Shown: positions 42,985 through 53,277, counted from the first letter of the stretch. The stretch is DNA of 64,000 nt from Gordonia lacunae (GCF_002149015.1 NZ_NGFO01000003.1:1-64000); one strand, 5' to 3'. Notes: generated by a model not told the origin, from the sequence alone. Program-made: numbers and translations.

Positions 42985-43688
42985 CGCGGCCCCGACCGGA
43001 CGAACCGGTAGCCCATCCCGGCCTCGGTGAGGAGATGGCGGGGATGTGCTGGATCCTCTTCGAGTTTGCGCCGCAGGCTCGCCAGATAGACGCGCAGGTA
43101 GTTGCTCTGCCCCAGATATCCCGGGCCCCAGACCGCGGTGAGGATGTCGCTCTGTGACACCAGCTTCCCCTCGTGCCGTACCAGCAGTTCCAGGATGCCC
43201 CACTCGGTCGGGGTGAGATGGACCGGACCTTCCCCACGCGTCACCTGTTTCGCGGCGAGGTCGACGACGAACGCGCCCGCGTCCACCACCGGCGACTCCG
43301 ACGTCGCGTTCGACACGGCCCCGCGCCGCAGCGCCGCCCGCAACCTGGCCAGGAACTCCTCCATGCCAAAGGGTTTGGTGACGTAGTCATCGGCCCCCGA
43401 GTCCAGCGCGACGACCTTGTCGGCGGCGTCGGTCCGCGCGGACAGGACGATGACCGGAACGGTCGTCCATCCGCGCAGCCCCTCAAGGACCGTCAGGCCG
43501 TCGATGTCGGGCAGACCCAGATCGAGCACGACCACGTGCGGGTTCTCCCGCGCCGCCGCCGTCAGCGCGGCGGCGCCGGTGGCCGCGGTCGTCACCGCGA
43601 AGCCGCGGGCATTGAGATTGATCCGCAAGGCCCGCAACAACTGTGGCTCGTCGTCGACGACCAGCACCCTCGTCTTCTCCGCGCTCAT
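42981..43688 (-). CDS. kdpE: Kdp response regulator
   Basis: 235 residues, OmpR/PhoB family. Receiver domain 1-120 with phospho-acceptor Asp56 in HVVVLDLGLPDIDGL, acidic pocket DDE (10-13) and Lys in DYVTKPFGMEEFL; winged-helix DNA-binding domain ~130-232 (LTPTEWGILELLVRHEGKLVSQSDILTAVWG, YLRVYLASLRRKLE). Activates the kdp operon at low K+. ATG 43688 overlaps kdpD (ATGA), and its stop overlaps the APH gene. No start ambiguity. Confidence 0.95.
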   Translation of the reverse strand: MSAEKTRVLVVDDEPQLLRALRINLNARGFAVTTAATGAAALTAAARENPHVVVLDLGLPDIDGLTVLEGLRGWTTVPVIVLSARTDAADKVVALDSGADDYVTKPFGMEEFLARLRAALRRGAVSNATSESPVVDAGAFVVDLAAKQVTRGEGPVHLTPTEWGILELLVRHEGKLVSQSDILTAVWGPGYLGQSNYLRVYLASLRRKLEEDPAHPRHLLTEAGMGYRFVRSGPR

Positions 43689-46234
43689 CGAATCGGTCCA
43701 GAGGTCTCGGAGTGCTCGTCGTCGGCGGTCGCGGGCAGGTCGACGACCATCGTCGCGCCGCCACCCGGCGTGTCCTCGACGCCGAGCACTCCCCCGATGG
43801 CGGAGACGAATCCCCGTGCCACCGACAGTCCCAGACCCACCCCCGAGGACGCGCCGCTGGTGTCACCACCCTGATGGAATGCCACGAAGACCTGGTCGCG
43901 GCCCACGACCGGGAGACCCGGCCCGTGGTCCACGATCCGGATCACGCATCGGGGCGGGTCGGCGGCGGTCAGGCCAGCGGTGATCTCGACATCCCCGCCG
44001 CCGTGACGGCGCGCGTTGTCGATGAGGTTCGCCAGCGCACGTTCGAGCAACCCGGGATCGGTGTACGCCCACGCATGGCCGAGATCGAAGGTCAGGGCCG
44101 GCTCGTGGTCGAACCGGGCCACCGCTGCGGCGGCTCGGTGCACGACCTCGGGGAGGAACGTCTGCTGGAGGTGCGGCCGGACCGCGCCCGCGGCGAGCCG
44201 CGAGGAATCCAGCAGGTTCCCCACCAAGGAGGTGAGGTGGTCGACCGACTCGTCGACGGTCGCCAGCAAGTCGGCGGTGTCCTCGGGACTGAATGTGACA
44301 TCGTCGCTGCGCAGGCTCGACACCGCCGCCTTGGCCGCAGCGAGCGGCGTGCGGAGGTCGTGACCGACCGCTGACAGCAGGGCTCGTCGCAACTCGTCGG
44401 TGCGCGCGAGCGCCTCGGCCGTCGCTGCCTCGGCTTCCAGCGCGTGGCGCTGCACCGCGCCCGCGGCCTGCCCGGCCACGGCCGCGAGTACGCGTCGGTC
44501 CCGTGCACCGAGTTTCGGTCCGCGTAGAAGAAGTTCGAACTTCTCGCCCGGCACGGCACAGACGGTGTCGGCATCCTCCGGTGTCGCCGGCGGCGCGGAG
44601 CCCACCGCGGCCTCGATCGTCCGCCCGACCCGTGAGGTCCGCCGCACGACCGACACAGCCGACTGGTCGTAGGTCTCCCGGAACCGTTCCAGCAGGACCG
44701 GCACGTCGGCGCCACCGAGTACGACGCTGGAGAACAGCGCCAGGAGTTCGGCCTCACGCGCCGCGTCCTGCGCCTGCGCGCGCCGCACCGTCGCCGAATC
44801 CACCAGCGCGGCAACCGCGATCGCGATGATCAGCATGACCAGGATGGTGATCAGGTTGTCGGGCTGGCTGATCGTGAACGTGAACCTGGGGTCGGTGAAG
44901 AAGAAATTCAGCAGCAACCCCGAGATCACCGCCGACAGGGCGGCCGGCAGGATGCCGCCGAGCATCGACACCGCTAGCACCGCAACGAAATACAGCGCCG
45001 ACTGGCTGGCGAAGCCGAGCCATGGATCGAGCAGCTGCAGCAGACCGGTCAACGCGACCGGGACGACCCCGGCGAACACCCAACTCAACGGCCGATGGAA
45101 GCGGGTGTCCCGGATGTCGAGACGGGACCGTCGAGACGTCTCGTCGTGCGTCACCATGTGCACGTCGATCCGGCCGCTCGCGCTGACCACGGCGGCCCCG
45201 ACACCCTCGTCGAAGATCCGCTGCCACCTGGGTCGCCGTGAGGTCCCGAGAACGAGTTGGGTGGCGTTGACCCCACGGGCGAACTCCAGCAGCGTGTCCG
45301 GGATGTCGTCGCCGACGACCGTGTGAATCCGCGCCCCGAAGCCCGCGGCGAGTTCTTTGAGCGCGGCGAGGTCCACGCCCGCTCCGGTGAGCCCGTCACC
45401 CCGGACCACGTGAACGGCCAGCAGTTCCGCGCTCGAGCGCGATGCGATCCGGCTCGCGCGCCGGAGCAGTGTCGGCGATTCTGCGCCGCCGGTGACGGCC
45501 ACCACGACCCGCTCGCGCGCTTCCCAGGTCTCGGTGATGGAATGTGCCGCACGGTAGTCCGCGAGCTTGTCGTCGACCTGGTCGGCCAGCCACAGCAGCG
45601 CGAGTTCGCGCAGCGCCGTGAGATTGCCCTGCCGGAAGTAGTTGGCCAGTGCGCCGTCGACGCGGCCGCCCGGATAGACCTTGCCCGCGGACAGGCGCTG
45701 CCGCAACGCCTGTGGATCGATGTCGACGAGTTCGATCTCGTCGGCACCGCGCACGACGTCGTCGGGCACGGTCTCCCGTTGCACCACACCGGTGATCTGG
45801 GCGACGACGTCGTTCAGGCTGGCCAGGTGCTGGATGTTGATCGTCGAGTAGACATCGATGCCGGCGCCGAGCAACTCCTCGATGTCCTGCCATCTCTTGT
45901 GGTTTCGCGACCCGGGGACATTCGTGTGGGCGAGTTCGTCGACGAGCGCCACCCGCGGCCGACGCGCCAGCACCGCGTCGAGGTCCATCTCCTCGAGCGG
46001 CGTGCCGCGGTAGGACCGGCTGACCCGCGGGATCACCTCCAGCCCTTCGAGGAGGGCGGCGGTGGCCACCCGGCCATGGGATTCGACGACCCCGATCACG
46101 ACGTCCGCGCCCTCGTCGACGAGGGTTCGGGCCTGAGCGAGCATCTCGTAGGTCTTGCCGACACCGGGAGCACAGCCGAGGAACACCCGCAGCTTGCCGC
46201 GACCCTCTGGGTGCCCGGTCGCCGCTGACGTCAT
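43685..46234 (-). CDS. kdpD: Kdp sensor histidine kinase
   Basis: 849 residues, membrane sensor of K+ limitation. Order: KdpD N-domain (1-220) with Walker A GCAPGVGKTYEML and Walker B VALVDELAHTN; USP-like domain (~250-370); four membrane segments (~395-490); a GAF-like region; DHp with His625 in SAVGHDLRTPLAAAK; ATPase domain with NLIDNARRHGGG (N box) and DHGPGLPVVGRDQVF, GVGLGLSVARGF. Complete and standard. 19 bp after kdpC and overlapping kdpE. Confidence 0.96.
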   Translation of the reverse strand: MTSAATGHPEGRGKLRVFLGCAPGVGKTYEMLAQARTLVDEGADVVIGVVESHGRVATAALLEGLEVIPRVSRSYRGTPLEEMDLDAVLARRPRVALVDELAHTNVPGSRNHKRWQDIEELLGAGIDVYSTINIQHLASLNDVVAQITGVVQRETVPDDVVRGADEIELVDIDPQALRQRLSAGKVYPGGRVDGALANYFRQGNLTALRELALLWLADQVDDKLADYRAAHSITETWEARERVVVAVTGGAESPTLLRRASRIASRSSAELLAVHVVRGDGLTGAGVDLAALKELAAGFGARIHTVVGDDIPDTLLEFARGVNATQLVLGTSRRPRWQRIFDEGVGAAVVSASGRIDVHMVTHDETSRRSRLDIRDTRFHRPLSWVFAGVVPVALTGLLQLLDPWLGFASQSALYFVAVLAVSMLGGILPAALSAVISGLLLNFFFTDPRFTFTISQPDNLITILVMLIIAIAVAALVDSATVRRAQAQDAAREAELLALFSSVVLGGADVPVLLERFRETYDQSAVSVVRRTSRVGRTIEAAVGSAPPATPEDADTVCAVPGEKFELLLRGPKLGARDRRVLAAVAGQAAGAVQRHALEAEAATAEALARTDELRRALLSAVGHDLRTPLAAAKAAVSSLRSDDVTFSPEDTADLLATVDESVDHLTSLVGNLLDSSRLAAGAVRPHLQQTFLPEVVHRAAAAVARFDHEPALTFDLGHAWAYTDPGLLERALANLIDNARRHGGGDVEITAGLTAADPPRCVIRIVDHGPGLPVVGRDQVFVAFHQGGDTSGASSGVGLGLSVARGFVSAIGGVLGVEDTPGGGATMVVDLPATADDEHSETSGPIR

Positions 46235-46253
46235 CGGCCGATTCTATCCTCGG

Positions 46254-46889
46254 TCACGGTGCGCGACAGCCGGGCGGCGCGAGACCCAACGCGAGGTTCA
46301 CCTCGAGGACGTTCACGCGCGGCTGCCCGAGGAATCCGAACTGTCTGCCCTCGGTGTGCGCGTCGATGACTGCCTCGATCTCCGCGGGCGACCGACGGTT
46401 CTCGCGGGCCAGCCTCGCGACCTGCAGACCGGCGTATGCAGGGCTGATGTGCGGATCGAGCCCCGAACCCGATCCGGTCACCGCGTCGGCCGGCACCTGC
46501 GCGGGTGCCACCCCCTCCCGTTCGGCGATGAGCGCACGACGCGCAGTGACGTCGGCCAGCAGGGCCTCGCTGTTGGGTCCCTTGTTGGACGCCGCCGACG
46601 CCGACGGGTCGCCGGTCGCCATCGGCTCGCCCGCAGCACCCAGGACCCGAGCGTGCAGGTACGGGTCGGGCGCGCCCGGTCGGACCCGCGGGTCGAGGCC
46701 GATCACCGTGGACCCGACGGCGCATCCCGCGGCGTCGGTCACCTGTGACCCCTCCGCACCTGCGGTGTTCACCCGCGAGATCGCCCACACCGCAGCGGGA
46801 TAGGCGAGACCCAGGATCAGCGTGAGACCCAGGATCATGCCCGCGGCGGCGACGCATTGCCGGACGAAGCCGGACCAGACTGTGTTCAT
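46254..46889 (-). CDS. kdpC: Potassium-transporting ATPase subunit C
   Basis: 211 residues. One N-terminal membrane segment (QCVAAAGMILGLTLILGLAYPAAVWAISR) and an extracytoplasmic-side domain with the family's SAASNKGPNSEALLADV (as PSASAASNKGP) and SGSGLDPHISPAYAGLQVARLAREN motifs. KdpC supports nucleotide binding by KdpB and complex stability. Starts at ATG 46889, four bases after kdpB. Intact. Confidence 0.95.
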   Translation of the reverse strand: MNTVWSGFVRQCVAAAGMILGLTLILGLAYPAAVWAISRVNTAGAEGSQVTDAAGCAVGSTVIGLDPRVRPGAPDPYLHARVLGAAGEPMATGDPSASAASNKGPNSEALLADVTARRALIAEREGVAPAQVPADAVTGSGSGLDPHISPAYAGLQVARLARENRRSPAEIEAVIDAHTEGRQFGFLGQPRVNVLEVNLALGLAPPGCRAP

Positions 46890-46893
46890 GACG

Positions 46894-49056
46894 TCATCCC
46901 ATTCCCGGAAGAAGACGGACCACGAGGTCGATCAGCCAGATGCCGATGAACGGCGTGACGACCCCACCGACCCCGTAGACGAGTAGGTTGCGACCCAACA
47001 ACTTCGACGCCGAGTCCGGCCGATAGCGCACCCCGCGCAACGACAGCGGGATGAGTGCCACGATGATCAGCGCATTGAAGATCACCGCGGACACGATCGC
47101 CGACTGCGCCGAGTGGAGACCCATGATGTTGAGGGCGTCGAGCTGCGGATAGACGGCGGTGAACATCGCGGGCAGGATCGCGAAGTACTTCGCGAGGTCG
47201 TTGGCGAGCGAGAACGTCGTCAGCGCACCCCGGGTGATCAGCAACTGCTTGCCGATGCCGACCACCTCGATGAGTTTGGTCGGATCGGAGTCGAGGTCCA
47301 CCATGTTGCCGGCTTCCTTGGCCGCCGACGTGCCCGTGTTCATCGCGAGACCCACGTCGGCCTGCGCCAGCGCGGGTGCGTCGTTGGTGCCGTCACCGGT
47401 CATCGCGACCAGACGTCCGGCGGCCTGCTCCGCGCGGATGAGGTCCAGTTTCTGTTCGGGGGTCGCCTCGGCGACGAAGTCGTCGACGCCTGCCTCGGTG
47501 GCGATCGCCCGGGCGGTGAGGGGATTGTCGCCGGTGACCATCACGGTGCGGATCCCCATTGCGCGCAGCTGCGCGAACCGCGCCGTCATGCCCGGCTTCA
47601 CCACGTCGGACAAGGCGATCACGCCCATGACCCGGGCCGGTTGCCCGTGGGTGCGGACGCCGACCACGAGCGGTGTGCCGCCGGCCGACGACACCCGTTC
47701 CACGTCGGCGGCGACGGTGTCGTCGACCGTGCCCTCGCCGGCGACGACCCATCGGGTGACCGCATCGGCGGCGCCCTTGCGGTATTCGACGAGTGCGCCG
47801 CCGCCGTCGGAATCCACGCCGTCGGAATCCACGCCGCTCATCCGCGTCTGCGCGGTGAACGGGATGATCGTGTCGGTGACACGACGGTCGGGATCCGTCC
47901 CCTCGTCCGGCGCCACCCCGTATGCGGACCGGCAGAGTTCGACGATGCTGCGGCCCTCGGGTGTGTCGTCGGCGAGACTGCAGCGGTGGGCGACCCGCGC
48001 CAGTTCGTCGACGGACACCCCGGGCGCCGGACACAGATCGGTGGCGCGGCGGTTGCCGTAGGTGATCGTCCCGGTCTTGTCCATCAGCAGGGTGTCGATG
48101 TCGCCGGCCGCCTCGACCGCGCGTCCCGACATGGCCAGGACGTTGCGTTGTACCAGCCGATCCATCCCGGCGATGCCGATGGAGCTGAGCAGCGCGCCGA
48201 TGGTCGTGGGTATCAGGCACACCAGCAACGCGATCAGCTTCACCGGATCGGGTGACTGGCCGGCGTATTCCTGCATCGGTGCGACCGCGACCACCGCGAG
48301 CAGGAAGATCACCGTCAGGCTGGTCAGCAGGATGTCGAGGGCGATCTCGTTGGGGGTCTTCGTGCGAGCGGCACCCTCGACGAGGGCGATCATCCGGTCG
48401 ACGAAGGTCTCTCCCGGCGCCGTGGTGATGCGGACGACGATGCGGTCGGAGAGCACCACGGTTCCGCCGGTGACCGCCGACCGGTCGCCACCGGATTCAC
48501 GGACGACCGGCGCCGACTCCCCGGTGATCGCCGACTCGTCCACGGTGGCGATCCCGTCGACGACGTCACCGTCACCGGCGATGACCTCGCCCGCCTCGAC
48601 CAGGACGAGGTCCCCGATCCGCAGGTCGCTGCCGGCGACCTCCTCGGTCGCTCCGACGCCGGCGAGGTCGTCATCGGCACACAGGCGGCGGGCGATCGTG
48701 TCCCGCTTCACCTTTCGAAGACTGTCGGCCTGCGCCCGGCCCCGACCCTCGGCGACGGCCTCGGCGAGGTTGGCGAACAGGACGGTGAACCACAGCCAGG
48801 CGGCGACGGTCCAGCTGAACCGGGATGGACGCAGCAGCGCGAGCACGGTGGTGACGACGGCTCCGAGGAACACGACGAACATCACCGGGTTCCGGGCCTG
48901 AGCACGCGGGGCGAGCTTTCGTAGCGCGAGCGGCATCGACGTCACCAGGGAACGGGCGTCGAAGGCGCCGCGCGACACCAGTATCGATTCGGGTTCGTCG
49001 GACTTCTCGACGCCCGGCGTCGCGGGTTCGTCGGTGGAGACGAGGTGTGTGGTCAC
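46894..49056 (-). CDS. kdpB: Potassium-transporting ATPase subunit B
   Basis: 720 residues, P-type ATPase class [23 protein letters not shown] (A-domain TGES), phosphorylation site Asp326 in [14 protein letters not shown], hinge [31 protein letters not shown]-rich membrane core. Hydrolyses ATP to energise K+ import through KdpA. GTG 49056 overlaps the kdpA stop by GTGA. All key residues are present. Confidence 0.96.
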   Translation of the reverse strand: MTTHLVSTDEPATPGVEKSDEPESILVSRGAFDARSLVTSMPLALRKLAPRAQARNPVMFVVFLGAVVTTVLALLRPSRFSWTVAAWLWFTVLFANLAEAVAEGRGRAQADSLRKVKRDTIARRLCADDDLAGVGATEEVAGSDLRIGDLVLVEAGEVIAGDGDVVDGIATVDESAITGESAPVVRESGGDRSAVTGGTVVLSDRIVVRITTAPGETFVDRMIALVEGAARTKTPNEIALDILLTSLTVIFLLAVVAVAPMQEYAGQSPDPVKLIALLVCLIPTTIGALLSSIGIAGMDRLVQRNVLAMSGRAVEAAGDIDTLLMDKTGTITYGNRRATDLCPAPGVSVDELARVAHRCSLADDTPEGRSIVELCRSAYGVAPDEGTDPDRRVTDTIIPFTAQTRMSGVDSDGVDSDGGGALVEYRKGAADAVTRWVVAGEGTVDDTVAADVERVSSAGGTPLVVGVRTHGQPARVMGVIALSDVVKPGMTARFAQLRAMGIRTVMVTGDNPLTARAIATEAGVDDFVAEATPEQKLDLIRAEQAAGRLVAMTGDGTNDAPALAQADVGLAMNTGTSAAKEAGNMVDLDSDPTKLIEVVGIGKQLLITRGALTTFSLANDLAKYFAILPAMFTAVYPQLDALNIMGLHSAQSAIVSAVIFNALIIVALIPLSLRGVRYRPDSASKLLGRNLLVYGVGGVVTPFIGIWLIDLVVRLLPGMG

Positions 49057-50870
49057 AGGAGCGCCTCGGCGATCGGTCCCAGCGCCATCGCCGGGAAGAA
49101 GGTGAGTCCGGCGACGAGCACGATGGTCGCGGCCAGCAGGAATCCGAACAGAAGACCGGAGGTGGGCAGGGTCGAGGGCGTCTCCGACGCATCGTCATCA
49201 GGGTCGGCGACGGAGACGGCGCCGCCGGCGGGGACCGGCAGGACGGCGGTCCCCGCTCCACCCGCACCGGCCACCGCGACGGTTCCGGCTGTGGCGGAGC
49301 CGGGGTCCGGGCCACCGCCGCGCGGGGTCTGGCGGGCGAGCAGGCCGGCCAGGGCGAGCACGAGCACGATGGGCAGGAATCGGCCCAGCAGCATCGCCAT
49401 GCCGAGCGAGCCCTGGAACCAGTCACCGGTCGCCGTGAACCCGCCGAAGGCGCTGCCGTTGTTGTTGGCCGCCGAGGCGTACGCGTACAGGACTTCGCTG
49501 AACCCGTGGATCGAGCCAGGACTGCCCGGGTCCCCACTGTTTCCCTGCGCCCGGGTCGTCGATCGCAGGATCATCGAGACCCCGGTACCGGTCAGCACCA
49601 GCGCCGGCATCACCAGCACATACAGTGCGGCCATGGTGATCTCGTGCTGGCCGATGCGTTTGCCGAGGAAGGTCGGCGAGCGTCCGACGAGCAGTCCACC
49701 GATGAACACGGTGATCATCGCCATCACGAGGATGCCGTACAGACCCGACCCGACGCCGCCCGGCGCGACCTCGCCGAGGAGCATGTTCCACAGGACGGCG
49801 CCACCGCCGACCGCGGAGAGGCTGTCGTGCGCGGAGTTCACCGCGCCGGTCGACGTGCCGGTGGTCGAGACCGCGAACAAGACCGACCCGGGGATACCGA
49901 ACCGAACCTCCTTGCCCTCCATCATCGCTCCGGCGGCCGCGGAAGCGGTTCCTGCGGTACGACTCTCGAAGACCCACACGAGAGTGAGCATCAGCGACCA
50001 GATCGCGGCCATCACAGCCAGCAGCGTCAGACCCTGCCGTCGGTCGCGGACCAGGGTCCCGTAGGTGCGCGTCAGGCAGACCGGGATCAGCAGGAGTGCG
50101 GTGATCTCCAGCAGGTTCGACAGCGGCGTGGGGTTGGAGAACGGGTGTGCCGAGTTCGCCGACAGCGTCCCGCCCCCGTTGGTGCCGAGTTCCTTGATCG
50201 CCTCCTGCGAGGCGAACGGACCGAGGATGCTCCGCGCATCGGCACCGTCGAAGGTGGTCCACCCGAACCCGGTGTGCCAGGACTGGACCAGGCCCTGAGT
50301 GATCAGCAGCGTCGCGAGGGCCAGGCTGAGCGGCAACAGGATTCGGATCGATCCCCGCACCAGGTCCACCCAGAAGTTACCGATCTCGCCGGTCCCGCGC
50401 CGGCTCACGATGCCGCGGATGACCGCCATCGCGACCGCCAGGCCCACCGCTGCCGAGACAAAGTTCTGGACCGCGAACCCGAGCATCTGCGTCAGGTTGC
50501 TCATCACCACTTCGGGCGAGAAGGACTGCCAGTTGGTGTTGCTGACGAAGGAGATGGCGGTGTTGAACGCCATCGCGGGAGACACACCGGACTTGCCGTC
50601 GGACCACGGCAACACCCCCTGCAGACGCTGCACCAGGTAGACGACGAGGAGGGAGATCAACGAGAATGCCAGCACCGCAAGGGCGTATCCGACCCAGGTC
50701 TGCTGACGACGTGGGTCCACCCGCGCCATCCGATAGAGGACGCGCTCGGCGAGAAGGTCTTTCTCGCCGGTGTACACCCGTGCCATGTGGTCGCCGAGGG
50801 GCACGTAGGCGACGGCGAGGATGACCACGAGAGCGGCCACCTGGAGGAGTCCCGCAACAGTTGTGTTCAC
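49053..50870 (-). CDS. kdpA: Potassium-transporting ATPase subunit A (K+ channel-like)
   Basis: 605 residues, about ten membrane segments. K+ selectivity-filter-like loops: [52 protein letters not shown] and [16 protein letters not shown]. Longer than the 557-residue E. coli protein because the C-terminal part contains a Pro/Gly/Ala-rich linker ([19 protein letters not shown], ~ residues 515-570), in the cytosol or outside; its purpose is unknown. GTG 50870 follows GGAGAGG by nine bases. Confidence 0.95.
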   Translation of the reverse strand: MNTTVAGLLQVAALVVILAVAYVPLGDHMARVYTGEKDLLAERVLYRMARVDPRRQQTWVGYALAVLAFSLISLLVVYLVQRLQGVLPWSDGKSGVSPAMAFNTAISFVSNTNWQSFSPEVVMSNLTQMLGFAVQNFVSAAVGLAVAMAVIRGIVSRRGTGEIGNFWVDLVRGSIRILLPLSLALATLLITQGLVQSWHTGFGWTTFDGADARSILGPFASQEAIKELGTNGGGTLSANSAHPFSNPTPLSNLLEITALLLIPVCLTRTYGTLVRDRRQGLTLLAVMAAIWSLMLTLVWVFESRTAGTASAAAGAMMEGKEVRFGIPGSVLFAVSTTGTSTGAVNSAHDSLSAVGGGAVLWNMLLGEVAPGGVGSGLYGILVMAMITVFIGGLLVGRSPTFLGKRIGQHEITMAALYVLVMPALVLTGTGVSMILRSTTRAQGNSGDPGSPGSIHGFSEVLYAYASAANNNGSAFGGFTATGDWFQGSLGMAMLLGRFLPIVLVLALAGLLARQTPRGGGPDPGSATAGTVAVAGAGGAGTAVLPVPAGGAVSVADPDDDASETPSTLPTSGLLFGFLLAATIVLVAGLTFFPAMALGPIAEALL

Positions 50871-50874
50871 GCCG

Positions 50875-50973
50875 TCAGAACCTCTCCGGGAACACCAGCG
50901 CCACCACGAGGAACAGCACTGTCGCGGCGGCCAGCGCCAGCAGCACGACGTTGGTCACCCCGTCGGCGGTCAC
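50875..50973 (-). CDS. kdpF: KdpF, small membrane stabiliser of the Kdp pump
   Basis: 32 residues, begins GTG ... with MTADGVTNVVLLALAAATVL as first part and ends in VVALVFPERF. One membrane segment plus the conserved P-E-x-F end identify KdpF, which binds lipid and stabilises KdpABC. The GTG overlaps the stop of the preceding 30-residue gene (GTGA) and the kdpA start lies 5 bp past its stop. Too short for standard gene calling; read directly from the sequence. Confidence 0.88.
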   Translation of the reverse strand: MTADGVTNVVLLALAAATVLFLVVALVFPERF

Positions 50974-51062
50974 GACTTGGTCCTGACATCGAGGGCCCGT
51001 ACGGCCAGGACACACAGGGCGAACCCCACGAGGGCCAGCAGCAGGTACACGAGGTCCGCCAC
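50970..51062 (-). CDS. 30-residue membrane peptide upstream of kdpF
   Basis: Reads VADLVYLLLALVGFALCVLA then VRALDVRTKS from GTG 51062. One hydrophobic helix (residues 3-20) and a short basic tail. GGAGAG seven to eight bases before the GTG and the GTGA overlap with kdpF argue for translation. It may be a KdpF-like partner of the pump or a leader peptide. No named family recognised. Confidence 0.72.
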   Translation of the reverse strand: MADLVYLLLALVGFALCVLAVRALDVRTKS

Positions 51063-51089
51063 GCAGTCACTCTCCGATCACATCGACGT

Positions 51090-51104
51090 CCACCGATTCG
51101 GTGG
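51090..51104. promoter_or_regulatory. Perfect dyad in the kdp leader
   Basis: CCACCGA-T-TCGGTGG (51090-51104), 7-bp arms around one base, lies 28 bp before the 30-residue peptide start. It may be a KdpE-related operator or an RNA hairpin hiding or exposing the GGAGAG ribosome site. No published KdpE consensus is claimed. Confidence 0.45.
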
Positions 51105-51222
51105 CCACATCGAAGGATCACGCAGCCCGACGGGCCGCGGGAGAGTCCTTAACGCGTTCCATACGCGGACCCCACGGTTATTGACGCGGCGTTGTCATGG
51201 CCTCGCCGACCTCACACCCGCA

Positions 51223-51351
51223 TTACCGCTGCCGGACGAGAGCGATGACCTCGACGACGACGAGCAGGACCACGGCAGCGATGAGGATCACCACAGTTGC
51301 CGCGGTCGCGAACCCCGTCCGCCCGGCCATCATCACCGTTCTTCCATTCAT
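51223..51351 (-). CDS. 42-residue single-pass membrane protein
   Basis: Reads MNGRTVMMAGRTGFATAATV and then VILIAAVVLLVVVEVIALVRQR from ATG 51351. Residues ~14-38 form a membrane helix; the ends are basic (RQR). GAGGAG five bases before the ATG is a strong ribosome site. It is transcribed toward the kdp genes with 160 bp to the 30-residue peptide, so it may be a first, separately read gene of that unit. No homologue recognised. A false call is possible because nothing but the ribosome site and hydrophobicity supports it. Confidence 0.62.
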   Translation of the reverse strand: MNGRTVMMAGRTGFATAATVVILIAAVVLLVVVEVIALVRQR

Positions 51352-51500
51352 CTCTCACTCCTCGATCACTGCCCATGATGCTTGCCCACAGCTGTCATGG
51401 AGACCGGCGGGCCCGCGCCGCTCGGCCCGTCAGAACGCAGGTCCGGGCTGGTCCGTTTCCTGCGGACCAGACGAGCATAGGACTCGGTCCAACATTTACA

Positions 51501-51516
51501 AATGGTTAGTCCATAT
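51501..51516. promoter_or_regulatory. FadR-like half-dyad before the MFS gene
   Basis: AATGGTTAGTCCATAT (51501-51516) is AT-rich in a GC-rich context and resembles the site before the MenB/BadI-type gene (AATGGTCAGTCCTAAT, 53278-53293). Both match half of the TGGT-N3-ACCA dyads near the GntR gene at 61008-61099. Lies 80 bp before the MFS start. Confidence 0.5.
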
Positions 51517-51596
51517 GCTTGACTTCGAGTGACCTGAGACACGTCGGCCGAGCAGTTGTGGCGCATTCGGACCGACATCGAACGCGAAGGACGGCT

Positions 51597-52895
51597 ATGA
51601 ACTCTGCGGCACTGACGACGGCACCGTCGCGAACGCTGAACAGGTGGTGGTACGTGGCCACCGGATTCTTGACACTGCTTTTCGGCACGACCGTTGTGAA
51701 CGTGCTCTTCAACGTGCTCGGCAAGCCCATGACGGCGGAGTTCGGCTGGGAACGCAGCGTGATCAGCAACGGGCTGTCCGTCGAGACGATCATGGTGGGC
51801 ATCAGTATTGTCGCTCTGGGCATCCTCATCGACCGCCACGGCCCGCGGATACCGTCTGCGTTGATGGCGGCGATCTTCGGCACCGGCCTGATCCTGATGT
51901 CGGTCGTACCGAACAACCAGGCGATCTTCTACCTGATTTGCATCCTCATCGGCGCGGGCGCGGGGGCGGTCAATCCCATCGCCCACTCCACCGTGGTGAG
52001 TGCGTGGTTCAGCGACCGGCGGGGCACGGCGCTCGGCATCCTGATGGCCGGACTGGGCGCCTGCGGCGTGCTGATGCCCTACCTCGCCAACTGGATGTTG
52101 GACCTGCTCGGTTGGCGGGGCGCGTTCGCGGTGATCGGCGTCCTGTGCACCGCCATCCCGGTGCTCGTGTACACATTCGTCACACGGATGCCACCGGAGC
52201 ACGACGCAGAGCGCCTCACCGCGCGCGCGAACGGCCGGACTGCCGGAGAGTCGCTGCTCACCCTCGCGCGTCAGAGCCGCCAGTTCTGGCTGCTGTCGAT
52301 CGCAATCTTCCTGGTCTCCTCGGCGACGTTTGGGCTCATGTCGCAAGTCGTGCCGATGTCCACGGACAAGGGAATCGAACAGGGCACCGCAGTCACCATC
52401 CTCTCGATCCTGAGCCTGTCGTCGCTGGGCGCACGACTTCTCACCGGCTATCTCTTGGATCACTTCTTCGCGCCCTTCGTCGCCTCCGGGATCTTCGTCG
52501 CCTGCGGGGGAGGCGTCTACCTGCTGATCGCAGCCGACTCGGTCGTCCCCCTGATCCTCGGCGCCATCCTCGTCGGCTGGGGACTGGGCGCCGAAGGTGA
52601 CGTGGCCGCCTACATGACGAGCCGCTATTTCCCCAAGCACTCGTATGGGCGCGTCCTCGGCTTCGTGTATTTCCTCTACGCGATGGGTTCGGCATTCGGG
52701 ATCTTCTTGCTCGGACAGCTCTACAGCGCAACCGGGTCCTACACGGCCGGGATCGTCCCGATCATCGGCATGGTCGTCGCCGCAATCGCCCTCCTGCTCT
52801 GCATGGGCGCGTACCGCTACACCCTCGACCACGAATCGGTCGAGGCGGCTCCCGGTCATTCGAATCCCGCAGCGGCGGCCACCGCCGACCGTTGA
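51597..52895 (+). CDS. OFA/MCT-type MFS transporter
   Basis: 432 residues, twelve membrane segments. WWYVATGFLTLLFGTTVVNVLFN begins helix 1, and GILIDRHGPRIPSALMAAIFG is the family loop 2-3 motif with Asp-Arg-x-Gly; LIGAGAGAVNPIAHSTVVSAWFSDRRGTALGILMAGLGACG matches the OFA (oxalate/formate antiporter) and monocarboxylate class. ATG 51597 has AAGGA six bases upstream, which excludes the longer frame. The FadR-like site lies upstream, so the protein probably imports the acid degraded by the genes to its right. A perfect 21-bp-stem hairpin closes the transcript. Confidence 0.85.
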   Translation: MNSAALTTAPSRTLNRWWYVATGFLTLLFGTTVVNVLFNVLGKPMTAEFGWERSVISNGLSVETIMVGISIVALGILIDRHGPRIPSALMAAIFGTGLILMSVVPNNQAIFYLICILIGAGAGAVNPIAHSTVVSAWFSDRRGTALGILMAGLGACGVLMPYLANWMLDLLGWRGAFAVIGVLCTAIPVLVYTFVTRMPPEHDAERLTARANGRTAGESLLTLARQSRQFWLLSIAIFLVSSATFGLMSQVVPMSTDKGIEQGTAVTILSILSLSSLGARLLTGYLLDHFFAPFVASGIFVACGGGVYLLIAADSVVPLILGAILVGWGLGAEGDVAAYMTSRYFPKHSYGRVLGFVYFLYAMGSAFGIFLLGQLYSATGSYTAGIVPIIGMVVAAIALLLCMGAYRYTLDHESVEAAPGHSNPAAAATADR

Positions 52896-52899
52896 CAAC

Positions 52900-52944
52900 G
52901 AATCCGACGACTTCGACTGCGCAGCAGTCGAAGTCGTCGGATTC
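52900..52944 (+). terminator. Perfect 21-bp-stem hairpin terminating the MFS gene
   Basis: GAATCCGACGACTTCGACTGC (52900-52920, split here as stem arm) pairs with 52924-52944 base for base around GCA. It begins 4 bp past the MFS stop and is followed by UUCGCA. A long stem without a real U-run; acts at least as a strong RNA-end structure. Confidence 0.75.
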
Positions 52945-53277
52945 TTCGCACTCTCACCGCATCCGCTCACCGGCGGCGAGTGCACCATCCCGAAAGCACC
53001 ATCGCCGTTGTCGACACCCGGGATCGGGCGCTGTCACGAGGGGGCCGTCCGCGATGGCCCACTCAGCTACATCCTGCGCGAATCCGCCCCTGTCCGCGCA
53101 CTTCTCCCTCGACGAGCCGCTTGCTGACGTCATCCCCGACGACGTCTACAACCTGCGAGCCAGCCACCCCCGGCGCCGACGACCCGTTCGGCGTCGGCTT
53201 GTCGGCCGGCACCGGACGCCACGGGCTCGCGTTGCCACCCTTGCGCCTCACGGTCGCCTGAAGTTAGGGTTGGTGCA
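52945..53277. other. Gene-free 333-bp interval
   Basis: No reading frame with a ribosome site, no repeat and no RNA family recognised. Open frames present (for example a 93-codon one) lack start signals and disagree in composition. It ends in the promoter region of the acyl-CoA operon, with the FadR-like site at 53278-53293. Confidence 0.5.

Noticed and set aside
52980..53261. 93-codon frame in the gene-free interval before the acyl-CoA operon
   Set aside because: No start signal, odd residue pattern, no family; treated as non-coding.
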